Made by a program: the position numbers and the translations under genes. From the NCBI GenBank assembly GCA_903772945.1, contig CAICTM010000465.1, positions 1 through 64,000 on the forward strand: 64,000 nucleotides of DNA. Reading direction: 5' to 3'. Source of the DNA: Seminavis robusta (taxonomy: Eukaryota; Bacillariophyta; Bacillariophyceae; Naviculales; Naviculaceae). Positions 31,566 to 43,248 of the stretch are shown piece after piece; positions within the stretch are counted from its first letter, which is position 1, and each line of letters begins with the position of its first letter. The notes beneath the pieces were generated by a model, which saw only the letters and a list, made by a program, of their open reading frames with translations, ran no database searches and was not told the origin of the DNA.

Positions 31566-32291
31566 CGAACGATTCGATCGCCAATCAATCAAATCAATTG
31601 ACACTTCAATAATTGAGCACCTCTGGAAATCAAGGGCACAGCAACAATTGAGCACCTCCTCTGGAAACCAAGGCCACAACAATTGAGCAATCTCTTTTTA
31701 TGATCTTGCAAGGATGGTAGCGACGAAGTTAGTTGGCTTCCGTAAGAATGCGAGTACTGGTGACGATGGATGCTCGCTACCTCGGTGCTATGATAGTTGC
31801 GCCGTTTGCTGACCAGCATTAATGTATGTGATGTCGGCAGTGTCATGTGTCATCAGCTCGTCCAAAGGAATTTGGTCACTTGAGCAGTCGTGATCTTGCT
31901 GTAGATCATTCTATCACTTAAATCTTTTCCAAAAAACGAATTATGAGAGGCAGTCCTTGACCGTTAGCCACAACTTTCATGGACACGGACAAAGGGGTGT
32001 TGGTTTGGGAATCTTGTACCTGGTACTAGCTAGTAGTACCTCTTTTGTTGCCTCTCTCAGGCTGGTACCGTATCGCAACAGTCTTCCACCGGGGTGCCTA
32101 ATAATGTTCGACTTGTACGCTGTACCTGCACGGTTTTCCAATCCTAACACGAACCTTCTGCTCTCCTACCGAAGGCTTTGGTTGGCTAGCTTGATTGCCT
32201 TTGCTTTTTAGTCAAGTGTTTTCAAGATATTGATGTATCCTGAAATGTAAGAAAGAGGCAAGGTTGCATGAAGCAAAATGGATATCATTAC
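31566..32291. other. Intergenic with 35-bp tandem duplication
   Basis: No gene seen. Two 35-bp units, 31611-31645 and 31646-31680, both start AATTGAGCACCTC and end CAC(A)GCAAC/CCACAAC; a third partial start AATTGAGCA follows. They lie just upstream of the PGPGW-like gene, in its 5' region. Confidence 0.6.
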
Positions 32292-33542
32292 CTATACAAC
32301 GCCTTCTAAATCCTTTCTTCTCGGTATAAGATACTTGAGCAGGTCATAGTCCATCTGATTGAACTTTCTCAATACCTCAAAGTCCGCCTCCTTTGGAGCA
32401 GCAACCCTGTTTTCCTTGACTAGTTTCTTGTCAGATGGGTTCCTGTGAGGCATTTTGACTTCTGGAGCACCCAAGATTTGACCCAACCATTGCTGATATA
32501 TTGGATCACTCATGCGGTTGCTTTGGACAATGAGATCAAAGTCATTCTCTAGGGCATTCTTGGCCTTGGTCAGATTGGAGGGCAAGCCATTGCCAAAAAC
32601 TTTGGTGAGGCAATTTTGAGTACAGCTCCATACAAACCAATGACCTCCTCCAAGGTCTATGGTAGTTGTGCTGTTGATGGCGTCCACCCAATCCATAAAA
32701 CTATTCGGGTCAGTCAAGTTGATGGACCCTTCACCCCAGTATTCAGACTCAATTCTGGCCACAGGATCCTTCAGCATTGTCACCAGGAGGGTCTTTGGGT
32801 CGTCACGAGGTCCTCTGTAGCACATCCCTTCATCCACTTTGAAAGTGAGGTTGTGATGTTTGGCAATGTTCTCAAAGTATGTTCGAAGTGTCGTCCCACC
32901 AGCTTTGCGAAGATGCCAAAGGTGAATTGTTTCGTACTGGCTCATGTTGAAGGGATCCATGGTTGGGAGCGGTAGTGCAGTGATGTTGAGATGCTTCTGC
33001 TTCTGCTGATACTCCTGATCAGTCATTTGAATGCCGACATCCGTACCATCCTGATTCGTGTTGAAGGGCTCCATCGTTGGTAACGGCAGTGCAGTGATGT
33101 TGAGTTGCTGCTGCCTTTGCTGGTGGTCCTGATCAGTCATGACAATACCAACATCCGTACCACCCCGACTCATGTTGAAGGGCTCCATGGTTGGTAACGG
33201 TAGTGCAGTGACGTTGGGATGCTTCTGCCCAAGCTGATACTCCTGATCAGTCATGATTATGCCAACATCCGTACCACCCCGAATGCCGTTCGACTTGACC
33301 TTGACCGTTTTGACATTTTCTACCCAGTACGTATTTCCTTCTTCCGTAAGAGCCAATGCTCCCATGATGCTTATTCCAAATAGGATCAACACCCAACCTC
33401 CGATTCCGCGATAGTGAGCTTTCCTGTCTGCGTTGTCTGCAGCCGTCAATCCCTCCAACAACTTTCTCGTGTCCTCCAAGCTGTCCTTGACCATGGTGTT
33501 ATCTTGCTCTCTAGCTAGAGATTTTTTTCTCGCAGGGCCCAT
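32292..33542 (-). CDS. Type II membrane sulfotransferase-like protein with three 38-residue repeats
   Basis: 416 residues, single exon. A short basic cytosolic tail is followed by one membrane segment at residues ~48-66 (GWVLILFGISIMGALALT), the layout of a Golgi type II enzyme. Residues 89-202 are three tandem 38-residue repeats (GGTDVGIxMTDQEYQ, NITALPLPTMEPFN), a stem rich in N-glycosylation sites. The catalytic domain has a 5'-phosphosulfate-loop-like motif HLRKAGGTTLRTYF and the 3'-phosphate motif LKDPVARIESEYW, typical of Sulfotransfer_2/carbohydrate sulfotransferases that use PAPS. Substrate is probably a glycan in the secretory pathway, by inference. Other parts of the family core (RxSD...) are less clear. 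Divergent from the BTB gene. Confidence 0.7.
   Translation of the reverse strand: MGPARKKSLAREQDNTMVKDSLEDTRKLLEGLTAADNADRKAHYRGIGGWVLILFGISIMGALALTEEGNTYWVENVKTVKVKSNGIRGGTDVGIIMTDQEYQLGQKHPNVTALPLPTMEPFNMSRGGTDVGIVMTDQDHQQRQQQLNITALPLPTMEPFNTNQDGTDVGIQMTDQEYQQKQKHLNITALPLPTMDPFNMSQYETIHLWHLRKAGGTTLRTYFENIAKHHNLTFKVDEGMCYRGPRDDPKTLLVTMLKDPVARIESEYWGEGSINLTDPNSFMDWVDAINSTTTIDLGGGHWFVWSCTQNCLTKVFGNGLPSNLTKAKNALENDFDLIVQSNRMSDPIYQQWLGQILGAPEVKMPHRNPSDKKLVKENRVAAPKEADFEVLRKFNQMDYDLLKYLIPRRKDLEGVV
32937..33278 (-). repeat. Three in-frame 114-bp tandem repeats in the sulfotransferase stem
   Basis: Three consecutive 114-bp units encode 38 residues each. They differ at a minority of residues but keep TDVGI, MTDQ, TALPLPTM and PFN. 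They are in frame and do not disturb the catalytic domain, so length of the stem may vary among alleles. Confidence 0.85.
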
Positions 33543-34613
33543 CTTGTGGTTGTGTGGAAAGGTTGCAAGGTGCTTGATGACTGGGAGGTGGATGATGTTT
33601 CCGTACCAGATGCTCCACGGAAGCGAAGATTGTATCTTTTCTCATGCATGACCCAGCACACGGTTTATTCGCGGCAAAGGGCCATCGCTATAGAACGCTT
33701 TTGTAGAGATCAAATGTGCGATCAACTACATAGTAGAAAGTAGTACGGCTAAGTACCATCTAACGGAATCGGAAGCAAGATATGAAAACCAAACCGTTGG
33801 CCGGCCTAAATCCCAAATGGAATCACAGAAAGAAAATGTTTTCATAAACAAAGTATCATGTTATACCGAGGCTTCTCGCAGGTGTTTTGAGGCTCGGTTC
33901 TAACAACAGATCCATGGAAGCATGAAGTTAGAAGAAACCTGGAAGGGACTTTTTGTATGCCCCACTCGATCGTTTGTGTGGTCTACCGATAGTAATCCAA
34001 TCTCTTTGTACCGTACCGGTTACTAGTACAGAACAATTTCGAAGAGAGAGACAGAGATATCCGCTCCAGACGATACCGTACCGTACCTCTGTGGATGAAC
34101 GTGAGTGGGGGGAGAGGTGCGGAGAAGTCAATGCCCAAGATAATCTCACATCCCAGAAATGATTCAGCCTGGGAGGCGCATCTGAAGCCATCAGAATGAT
34201 ACTCTAGAGTACTCTCTTTCTCCTCGCTACCTCACTCCATCGTGTGTTCGCTCCCCAATGGGTGGTGGAGCTCTCTGGCCAGCGGTCTACTAAATAGCTA
34301 GAAGCCAAGTTTAACGTTGATTGTAAAATAAGTGTTTATCTTTTGTCCTGTCTAAGTGACATTCAAACCTGAGCCTCCTCTGCTCGGCATAAAGAAACGG
34401 CGACAGCCAACGCTCACTGTTTTCCCGCGCTTGGTTCTAACATGGATGAGGCGATGCTTCGGCAATTCATTGGGATGCAGGGCGCGGGTTCCACACAATT
34501 TATGTGTGGTACCACAACATCATCACCACAAAGCCTAGCTAGCTGACTTTGCAGTAGTCTACGCAGTTCGTTTGTTGCTCTGCCGCTGTGGTCATAAAGT
34601 GCCATAATTCAGG
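33543..34613. other. Divergent intergenic region, no gene seen
   Basis: About 1.07 kb separates the starts of the sulfotransferase and BTB genes. It holds GTACCGGTTAC near 34013 and CTAGCTAGCT near 34537. Short frames have no domains. Confidence 0.5.
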
Positions 34614-36403
34614 ATGTCTTCTTCTTCATCATCATCCTCCAAAATAATGGAAGCATCCGTGGTGGCAGATTTGCTTTCTGCCTTGGAAGACGATGATTTG
34701 AAGGATGTTTCCTTGATTGCCAAAGATGGTCGCGAGATTAGAGCGTGTCGTTTCTTGTTGGCGGCTCGCAGCAAGATGCTCAAGCGCATGCTCTATGGTA
34801 GTTTCAAAGAGTCAACGGCAACGCAGATTGAATTGCGACAATACACGGCCACTATTTTGGAGGCAGTGGTGGAGTACTGCTACCGCAACCGAGTGCCCGC
34901 ACATATTTTGACCACCGACCGTTCGGCCGAAACGATTCGGACACTGGTGCAGTTAGCTCAAGCCGCCGATTATCTGGAAATTCCAGGTCTGGTGGCCGAC
35001 ACGGAGGCATGGGTCCAACGTCGTGTATCGGAACATCCGCGTCTGGCATGTCCCGTCTTTGACGAAGCCGATGAAGGATCCGATCTGTTTGATTGTGCCT
35101 GTCGCATGATCCAGTGTCGACCTCATGTGGCATTGGCACCCGATGACAAGGGACAAGACGGTTCTTCCTCCTATTATGCAGGTGGGATCGAATGTCTCAA
35201 ACCCAATCGCATTGAAGCACTCATGAAAGACCATGAAATTGAAGCAGGAGAACTCTTCCTGTTTGAAATGCTCAAACGATGGGTAGATCATGCCGCCGAT
35301 TATCACCAGGCCGAAGCGCTGCAAGTAGCACGAGAATGTGGCAAATACTTCCGACTGCATTACATTGAACCGGACGAGCTACTTTCGACCGTTCAGAAAT
35401 CAGGACTCTTCCCCGCCAACCTCATTGTCGAAGCCATCATGCGTCAAGCCCTCAAAGCTTCTCAAAATCGAGTCTGGTCCATCAATTGTCGAGGACGAGA
35501 CAACAATGTCGACAGAGTCCTCGTCGAAAAAAGCGGCCATCCAGAAGTGAATGGAGTCTACTACCGAATCAAGGGGCTCAACAAGGGAAATGACGTCTAC
35601 AGCAAACATGAAGTATCCTGTGGGCAGCTACTCGTATACACACTCTCGTGCACAACAAAGGATGATACCATTGAATCACGCATCTTTTGCAGCAAAGTCC
35701 TCACGCACCGGGCCATTCACAATCTACTGACACTGCACAAACAACCTGTCATTCCAGTCGCTTCCATCTTCCAACCTCTTCTTCAAGTGATTCGGATCGA
35801 AAAGCCCAAAAAGCTGCACGACAATTCGCCCCTATCCAAACTTTGCAAGGTATGTAGGTTCTTCCGAAAGAGGATGTTTGGATGTTTTTTTTTTTTACTG
35901 CAGGAATTTGTTTGCTTACAATTCACACTGATGCTCCACACCACGTACGGTAGGTGGAACTATCGGACGGCGACCACTCCATGTCAGGGACACTGGCAGA
36001 AGACCTTACCAAACTAGTGCAAGACGGATTGATCCAGGAATTCTCCTTGGTCAAGGTGCTAGCTTGCGATGCCTATGAATTGGGTGGTCGACAATGGGTC
36101 CATGTCAAAGAAGTATCCATAATAGGTGCCTGTCCGGGATGTCCATTGGGAGATCCAACGGGAGTCCGGGTGTTGGAAGATTTGGAGGGCACGTCGTTGG
36201 ACAATGCTGGACTCCAAAAGCTTTACTCTTGCTACTACCCGGTCGATCAACAAGCCAAGGATTCCAAGATCCCTCGTAAAGGCTGGAACGTGGAAGAGTT
36301 TGGAGTGGAACCGGTGCCACGATGTACTCTCATCCCGGCAACCTCGAGACGGTTTGGGGACCTGTCGACGTGCAATTCAAATGATGAAGGCGACTCGTCA
36401 TAG
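34614..36403 (+). CDS. BTB/POZ-domain protein, 2 exons
   Basis: Exons 34614-35849 and 35954-36403 flank a 104-nt intron (GTATGT donor, a poly-T tract and GGTAG acceptor), phase 0, giving about 561 residues. After a serine run, residues ~15-120 form a BTB domain: DVSLIAKDGREIRACRFLLA, RSKMLKRMLYGSF, ILEAVVEYCYRNRV. BACK-like helices follow (EIEAGELFLFEMLKRWVDHA, YFRLHYIEPDELLSTVQKSG, with LFPANLIVEAI close behind). Known BTB-BACK proteins are often substrate adaptors for cullin-3 ubiquitin ligases. The C-terminal ~250 residues include a compact segment (SINCRGRDNNVDRVLVEKSG...YYRIKGLN) that I do not recognise. The exon 2 part has LTKLVQDGLIQEFSLVKVL and CPGCPLGD. Confidence 0.7.
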
Positions 36404-36488
36404 CCGAAACAAAACAACACGACAGCGTACAATCAAATCAAATCAAATCAATGCGAGTTTCCGATATATGATGGTAAGATGGAAGCTC

Positions 36489-36521
<33 letters not shown>

Positions 36522-37702
36522 CAAGTCACAAGATTGCAATGGATCGGTTTTGGCGTTCAAAGGCTCCATTGTGACACACACGGTAGAAGGTAAACAAATG
36601 TAAAATGTAGTGGTAGAGGGTCATGTGAGTACTAAGCCTTGGGATCATAGGTAAAAAATTTCACTCGCTTTGTTAGTAGCTGCGCGTGTAGTCTAGCCCG
36701 AACGTGCAGTACCGGTACAGAAGGCCAACAACGTCGAAGCGGATGTTGCTTGCAAGCCTGAGACCCGAGGAGGAGTTTGAGTGACGAAGCCGAGACGATA
36801 CGTAGGGCTAAAATGATGGGTATCAAAGCGTTGCTCTTTGAAGTGATGCATTCCAGCTGGTAGCAAGTGCAGGAAAACAGCCAACGAGAGAAGGAAAGAG
36901 CCAACGCGTTTGCGAAAGAAGAACATCAACGGGCTACTAGTATCGGTACCCGCACCACTGAAGACTATGTTCGGTCCGAATCCGGGGTCTCGATGATCCC
37001 CTCCCTCAACACACGGCAGTTCCGTTGAAGCAAGCACTGGAGCATGAGCCTCCTTCCAACCTTCTTGTCATGATTGTCCGGCCCCACCACGTCGCTCCGC
37101 GGGGCACGCGGTTTGGCACCGTCCGGTACCGTGTGGTGCGTTGCTTGGCCAGACCTACTAGATCTTCATTACATGTAGCCAGAAATGGAGCAAAAACGAG
37201 GTAGCACGCCGCAAAGCAGTATCCGAAAGAAGAGGGCTACAGGTACCGCTGATCTTGCTAGCTACGGTAGTTGGATGAAGTTGGTTCCGCATTCACGGTC
37301 TCGATGATCCCACTTCCCCGCTACTAGACTATCGTACCGGTTGTGCCTCGACGACGTCAAACACTGGTTTTGGGAGCGAGTGCACCTCACGTTCACAGTC
37401 CTCACACTACCGGTACTGGTACGTCGGCAAAACAAATTTATTTCCATCAGTACAAAATTGAGCACCCCAGGGTATCTGTACCGGTACGAACCGGCAAAGG
37501 AGAGGCCCGACTACAAAGAATCGGATCGGCATGTATGAAAAACAACTGCTAATTGACTACTTTATCATGCCTTTTCTTGCATGACATTGCTACTAGATAT
37601 CACCGTACGTCAGTGCAGGTTGTTGATTCCGCTCGTTCGTCCACAAAATAAAAACAAGTCGAGCTTTTGGGTGCTGTTTGTCGTGTTGCGCGTGCCATTT
37701 GT
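36404..37702. other. Intergenic with (AAC)n microsatellite; no gene seen
   Basis: Between convergent genes (BTB on plus, GTPase on minus). An (AAC)n tract lies at 36491-36521. GTACCGGTAC occurs at 36709-36718 and 37478-37487 with other partial copies, for example near 37412. The frames here are not protein-like. Confidence 0.55.
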
Positions 37703-38939
37703 TTATTTTGCTTCCTCCTTGTACAAGCACTCCATGAGACTCTTTGTGAGTTCCTCTCGATTCAAGTCCTTACCAATAAAGACGAATTTGTTTTCACGGA
37801 CTTCATCCTTGGCCCATGGTTCCTTTGCGGGTCCAAAGTTGATTTGTTCGTGGACTCCCTGAAACACGAATTTGGTGTCCCCCTGTCCATGAAAACTGAG
37901 CAATCCCTTGGTTCTGTAGAGATCGGCGGCACGTTCCTTGAGCAAGTCCATCATGAACATGTTGAACCACTGGGCATGCAAATTGCCTTGGAATTTGATT
38001 CCTACACTCTGTACGAGATCCGTGTTGTGCTTGCTGGTTTCGTAGTTCTCAAAGAATTCGGGATCGTAATTGAGAATGGATTCCATATTGAACGAGTTGA
38101 GTCCCAGAATCTTTTCGAGCGGAGCCCTACTTTTTTCCGTTTCAATGACCGTGGCAAACTTGTTGATGGTGGCCAGACGGTCCTTGAGTATTTTCTTTTC
38201 TTCCGGCGTCACCAAGTCGATTTTGTTGAGCAAGATTTTGTCGGCAAAGGCGACCTGCTGCAGTGCCTCGTTGACATTGCCTTCGGGCTTTACTTCGTCC
38301 AAGTGAGCCGTCACGTGCTTGCAATCGGCCAAGCAGACAATGCTGTCAATGTAGTAGTTTTCGCTCATTTTGGAATTGGTCTGGACCGTGTAGACAATGG
38401 GAGCGGGATCGGCCAATCCAGTGGTTTCCAATAGAATGGCGTGAAACTCCTTGCGGCGCTTGGTCAATTGACCCAATGTGCGGACCAAATCACCACGCAC
38501 AGAGCAGCACACGCAGCCATTGTCCATTGTGATTAGATCCTCCGGAGCATCCAAAGATTCCGCGACTGTTCGTTCAGTCGTTCAGTCAGCGAGCGAGAGA
38601 GAAAGCGAGAAAGGAATTGTCGTGTAGCAATTGTCATGGAACAGAACGGAAGCGTGGAAGATGAGATGAGGTGGAAGCGGAACAGAATGAGTGAGCACGA
38701 CAACAAACAGACAAACCCCATCCTTTCCCACACCACTCAACTCAATGACTCTTTCCCTTTTCGCATCAATACTTACCGAGACCGTCATCAATAGAAACTT
38801 CCCCAAATTCATTTTCCAAGACGCAAATCTTCCATTCGTTCTGTTCCTTCAAAATGTAATTGACAAAGGTTGTCTTTCCAGCACCCAAAAAGCCCGTAAT
38901 CACAGTGATGGGGGTGAGACCTTCCTTGTTGGTTGACAT
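37703..38939 (-). CDS. CobW/ZNG1-family GTPase metallochaperone, 2 exons
   Basis: Exon 1 is 38939-38777 ([20 protein letters not shown]) and exon 2 is 38565-37703. The 211-nt intron starts GTAAGT and ends AACAG, joining in phase 1 to give [17 protein letters not shown]; the product is about 341 residues. G3E GTPase hallmarks are present: P-loop [15 protein letters not shown] switch region, [12 protein letters not shown] with the CxCC metal-binding motif, ETTGLADP and NKID guanine-specificity motif. The C-terminal domain has [20 protein letters not shown], typical of the CobW_C region, ending near [14 protein letters not shown]. Known ZNG1 proteins deliver zinc to client enzymes such as methionine aminopeptidase; other CobW proteins serve cobalamin or low-zinc responses. 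Location is probably cytosolic. Confidence 0.9.
38566..38776 (-). other. Intron of CobW-family GTPase gene
   Basis: 211 nt, GTAAGT to ACAG on the minus strand, phase 1. It splits the switch region from the CxCC motif. Confidence 0.8.
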
Positions 38940-40037
38940 GTTGCTTGCTTGGTGTTTGAGTGAGTGTTTCTTTAGAAGTATCGGTTGTGTTTCGGTGTGT
39001 TGCCGAGAAAATTGTGACTGCTGTCGGCTCATGGCCTCATGGACGGTGTTGAGAGGCAGTTTCTTCCATTGGCTTCTTTGCGGGATCCTAGCAAGAGGTC
39101 ACAAATCGGAAGCAAATATGGATTGAATTCAATCCTCAAGCGACCTTGCAGTGTTGCCGTAACAATAACCCATCCAGTCGTACCTGCTTTCCTGATTTCT
39201 CATTTCTACAAGTATTAAATCACAATAAATTAGTATTATTCTCGCTCACCAAATTGGCATGTTTCAGTGGTGTATCCCAAGAGGTCGGAATCTTACTCAG
39301 GCTAACGCAGGGATACTTGCATTGTTTACCGCTGACCGTAGTTGTAGAAGTTGGTGGTGCTGCGAGGCTCAACAAGGTATCGTACAGCTTCTAAAATTGA
39401 CTGTGACGGTGCCGACAATTCAGTTCAATATCCAGTACCTGGTAGAGGCCAGCCAAGTGTTTTGGGCAGTGGTCTGATCTGATGGTCGTACCGGTAGGTA
39501 CCCGTACCGGTGCCTTTCTTGGCAGCTTCGTTGCTGGTGTGGGAGCAACGTGAACCCCACCTCATCAATTCATTCTGTTCACACAAGCTAGACTGAGCAC
39601 TCTGAAGGGCCATCCAACCAATACTCAAGAGTAATGGATGCAGTTTTGGGAAAAGTGATAGCTACCCATCGTTGCCGTTTTGGTCCAACAACATCGGATG
39701 GCCTCCATGGGCACGGTTTGACACTGCTATTTCACTATTTTTGCGATCCTTTGATCCGATTGACTGGAACGATAGGTTGTGTAATGCTCTTTCTAATGCG
39801 CTCGAAAGTGTTCATCTGACGCAATGTTCATGACTGTTGAGTCCAGACTGAGTCAAACAAAGAAAGACGCGTCACGTTGGATCCACGATCTTTTGAGTGG
39901 CGCTTTGGGCTTCGCTTCGGGAGGTTCCTGGGAACCCATCACAGCCGCTGCTGTCTGTCGCTCCTGTTGCACCAGTCTCTTCCGGCTCAATCATCTGTCT
40001 TCTCAACAATAGCATAGGCATAGAAGGAGTGGTGACC
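38940..40037. other. Divergent intergenic region, no gene seen
   Basis: About 1.1 kb between the CobW GTPase (minus) and succinate dehydrogenase subunit (plus) starts; both promoters should be here. GTACCGGTAG and CCGTACCGGTG lie around 39489-39510. No protein family is recognisable in the frames. Confidence 0.5.
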
Positions 40038-41075
40038 ATGATTGCGGCAACGTCTACATCCAAGCTCACGACGGTAAGTTGATTTATGATCGTTGCCTCT
40101 TCCTTTATCTGTATCGGTATCGGAATGGGTAGCAATAGCAATGGAACAATCATTTCTGTTGGTACCATAGATATGCCAGTCACTAGTAGCCGATGATTAG
40201 TCTCTGTAGCTATGAGATTGCCGAGTGAGTGAATTACCAGAATGACTAACCTTTGTCGTTCAAACAATTAATTCTCTTAGGCTGCACGATCTAGTGCAGT
40301 CCGTGCCTTGTCTACCAGCAGTGCTTCCCTCAAAGCCGGTGGTGCCGCTCCCACTAGCGCCGCCAAGGAACGCATCAAGTACTTTAAGGTCTACCGATAT
40401 GACCCAGAGCACAACCAGGCTCCCTACTTGAGTACCTTCCCCGTCGATTTGAACGAATGTGGTCCCATGGTGTTGGATGCCTTGATTAAAATCAAAAATG
40501 AACAGGATCCCACCTTGACATTTCGTCGTTCCTGTCGCGAAGGCATTTGTGGATCTTGTGCCATGAACATTGACGGATCCAACACACTGGCCTGTTTGTC
40601 GTATATTGATCAGGATAGTCCCAACAAGGCGTCCAAAATTTACCCCCTCCCTCACATGTACGTCGTCAAGGATTTGGTACCCGACATGGCCAACTTTTAC
40701 GAACAGTACCGTTCCATTGAACCCTGGTTGCAGTCCGATCAGCCCAAGGAAGACGGCAAGGAACACTTGCAAACCATTGAAGATAGGGCCAAACTAGACG
40801 GCATGTACGAATGCATCTTGTGTGCCTGCTGCTCCACTTCTTGCCCCAGCTATTGGTGGAATGCCGACAAGTACCTGGGACCTGCCGTTCTCATGCAAGC
40901 CTATCGATGGATTCAGGATTCTCGTGATAGCAAGACCAAGGAACGATTGAACGATCTGGACGATGCCTTTAAATTGTACCGCTGTCATACCATCATGAAC
41001 TGTACCAAGGTCTGCCCCAAGCATTTGAACCCAGGAAAGGCCATTGCCCAAATCAAGAAAAAGTTGGCGCATTAG
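40038..41075 (+). CDS. SDHB: Succinate dehydrogenase iron-sulfur subunit, mitochondrial, 2 exons
   Basis: A 36-nt first exon (40038-40073, [12 protein letters not shown]) joins exon 2 (40281-41075) across a 207-nt intron (GTAAGT to CTTAG), phase 0, giving 276 residues. The combined N-terminus [12 protein letters not shown] followed by [16 protein letters not shown] is a basic, Ser/Ala-rich mitochondrial presequence, which confirms the small exon. The body has the three cluster motifs of complex II subunit [14 protein letters not shown] with distal C for 2Fe-2[13 protein letters not shown] for 4Fe-4S, and [17 protein letters not shown] for the 3Fe-4S site. It carries electrons from succinate oxidation to ubiquinone in the inner mitochondrial membrane. 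Length matches the family. Confidence 0.95.
40074..40280 (+). other. Intron separating SDHB presequence exon
   Basis: 207 nt, GTAAGT donor and TCTCTTAG acceptor, phase 0. The upstream exon holds only 12 codons, all part of the mitochondrial targeting sequence. Confidence 0.8.
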
Positions 41076-41489
41076 TTATAATTGCAGGGAGGTAACATTA
41101 TTCCTTTGGAAGTCGAGAGCAATTGGTAGAACAGTCGACAATTGAACAAATAAGAAGCGACTGGATTCAAAAGTATGTGGACATTGATCTTGTCGAACGG
41201 GCTTGATGGAATGGAACGACAAGGTGATTTGATTCGTAGCGATAAACGATACTCAGTAGTAGATAAACAAAACAACTCAAGCAAGACGAACACCGAGCCT
41301 CCAGAGTACATCTATCTAGCTAGCTGACTTTGAAACAGTGTCCTCTTCTGCCTACGGCGGTGCAGAGATATATATTATGGTTTTGCTTATCAACCATGTA
41401 TGCCATACATGTACATGTACTATGCCAACTTGCTACTTTAGCTATCAAACAAGATCTTTCCAATTCTGATTGTAGAAGTACATGTATCA
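41076..41489. other. Convergent intergenic region, no gene seen
   Basis: 3' regions of SDHB and of the fatty acid hydroxylase gene. CTAGCTAGCTGA occurs near 41315. No coding potential. Confidence 0.5.
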
Positions 41490-43248
41490 CTAAGAAAGAA
41501 TTGTGCCCCAGATCTGGTTGTAGACAGTGTCATTGGGGTCCGCCACGAACAGAGAATGAAAAAAGTGATACATGGGCATAATGCCCAACAGCGTTCCAAC
41601 CAAGAGACCCACTCCAAACTTGCCAAACATGGCTTCATTATGAAAAGGATAGAGCATGGCATTGCGGAACTTTTCCATCGAATCGACGGGTGGATTGGCC
41701 GTGACCAGAGACAGGAACGCCGCCAGTACCATGGGTCCAACGGAAACAATCAAGGCAGCCACAGAAGCTTGCATCCAAAAGGGTTTGTTGTTCTCGTCGT
41801 CACTCCGATGAATGGCCACATACATGACAAAGGCTGGCAATCCCAAACTGCTCACGGTCATGTACAACATTTGATCCCACGAAGGTAGACCCAGGAGTGT
41901 GGATTTGGCGTCGGCGCGTGCGGTCAGAATCGGACTCCCCTCTTGACTTTTGCACTCGGTCGCATCTCCGTCGTACTTTTTGGTTTGCGGAGCCATGGTT
42001 TCTCGAAAGCACCCGAACCACCGATCAAAGGGTGTTCCCGGTGTCCCGTAGTTGCATTCAAAGTATCGGTGATGGCCCTGAAGGAAACAAGAAATAAACG
42101 CAATCGGTCAGCAACACAGATAGACGGATGAAACGTCAACGGATTGACAAACTTACAGCATGGAATTGATCCGAATGCCCTTTAATAGCAAAAGAAATAT
42201 ACCAACGTAGACAGGTACCGGTATGTCAGCAATGATGACACGGATAGATGGATGCAACGATAGCAGCGGCTTGACAAACTAACTTACAGTGATCTTCCCA
42301 CCCCGAGTGTCCCGCTCCAGGACTCAAGATCAAATGAATGCCATTCCAGAGAAACTGAAAGGGAGAGGCGTACCAATACACTGATGGCGCAATACTGGAG
42401 TAATAGTAGAGATGCTCGGAAGGTGACATGCAGAGTCCCGAGAAAGGTTCAATGTCCGTGTTTCGGTGGTGAAGGGAATGAATATACTTGTATAAGCATC
42501 GAATATGGATGATTCGATGTGCAAAGAAGAAATGTGTCTCACGGAAAAAGGGAACGAATACGGCGCAAAAGAAGAAATTGGCCACCCCCTTGATGCCTGT
42601 GGTCAAAATTTCATCATCGCTCTGATATCCAATGCGTCCGGTGGCATACAAATCTAGCATGATCATTTCCCAGCCAGTCCATTGGAGGGCTCCCAAGAAG
42701 CAATACCAAACATTATGGCAGACTTGGGTCCATTTGTAGACCCGTCCAGTGGCAAAAGGACGCTTGGACATGCCCATCCAGTACAGCACTACATGCCAGA
42801 ATCCATAGTATCCCATGACCAAAAACACATTTAGGGAAGCTCGTTGAAGATACCAATCCAATGTCCAACCATGCTCGCGAAAGGTGTCCAAATCGTAGGG
42901 TGCCAGCACGTAGACCAGAGCCGCAATGATGATCCACACCAAGTTGGGACTAAAGAGAATGGCCTGGCCGGTAAAGATGGAAACGAAATCTGGGGTGCCT
43001 TGGTTGAGTTCCCATTGAGAAGTCGTTCCAGGAGGCAATGACAAATCCACCCATGCGGGGGCTCGGAAAAAGGAAAAGTCCACCATGCCTCCGATACTCC
43101 CCAGCTTTTTCATTAAATCAAACTTGGGTGGTTCTTCGTTGGAGGTGGCAGTCTTCTTCTTCGTCTCATCAGGGTTGCTTTCAGAGGCTGGCTCCTTGTT
43201 AGTCGACTTGGCGGCGTGTCTCTGCGTTAGCGTGTTTGATTCCGTCAT
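41490..43248 (-). CDS. Fatty acid hydroxylase/sterol desaturase family protein with C-terminal membrane extension, 3 exons
   Basis: Exons are 43248-42288, 42179-42157 (a 23-nt microexon) and 42077-41490; introns are 108 and 79 nt, both beginning GTAAGT. Phases fit exactly, giving about 523 residues. The three histidine clusters of the family are HRIIH, HSLHH and, only after splicing through the microexon, SDQFHAGHHRYFECNYGTP. These bind the di-iron centre. The unspliced reading would look like two separate genes. Several membrane segments precede the histidines. Family members hydroxylate or desaturate sterols, sphingolipids or carotenoids in the ER. The usual protein ends shortly after the last His box; here about 165 extra residues add at least three membrane segments (for example LPAFVMYVAIH, SVAALIVSVGPMVLAAFLSL, FGVGLLVGTLLGIMPMYHFF). 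The role of this extension is unknown. Confidence 0.85.
42157..42179 (-). other. 23-nt microexon carrying part of the third histidine box
   Basis: Bounded by TTAAAG before and GTAAGT after on the minus strand. It supplies W(2 nt)-HSDQFHA, and the next exon begins GHHRYFE. Without it the enzyme would lack the first histidines of the catalytic box and the frame would shift. Confidence 0.8.

Noticed and set aside
41490-41996. Stand-alone 168-codon membrane protein
   Set aside because: Splicing through a 23-nt microexon puts this frame in phase as the C-terminus of the fatty acid hydroxylase, whose third histidine box would otherwise be missing.
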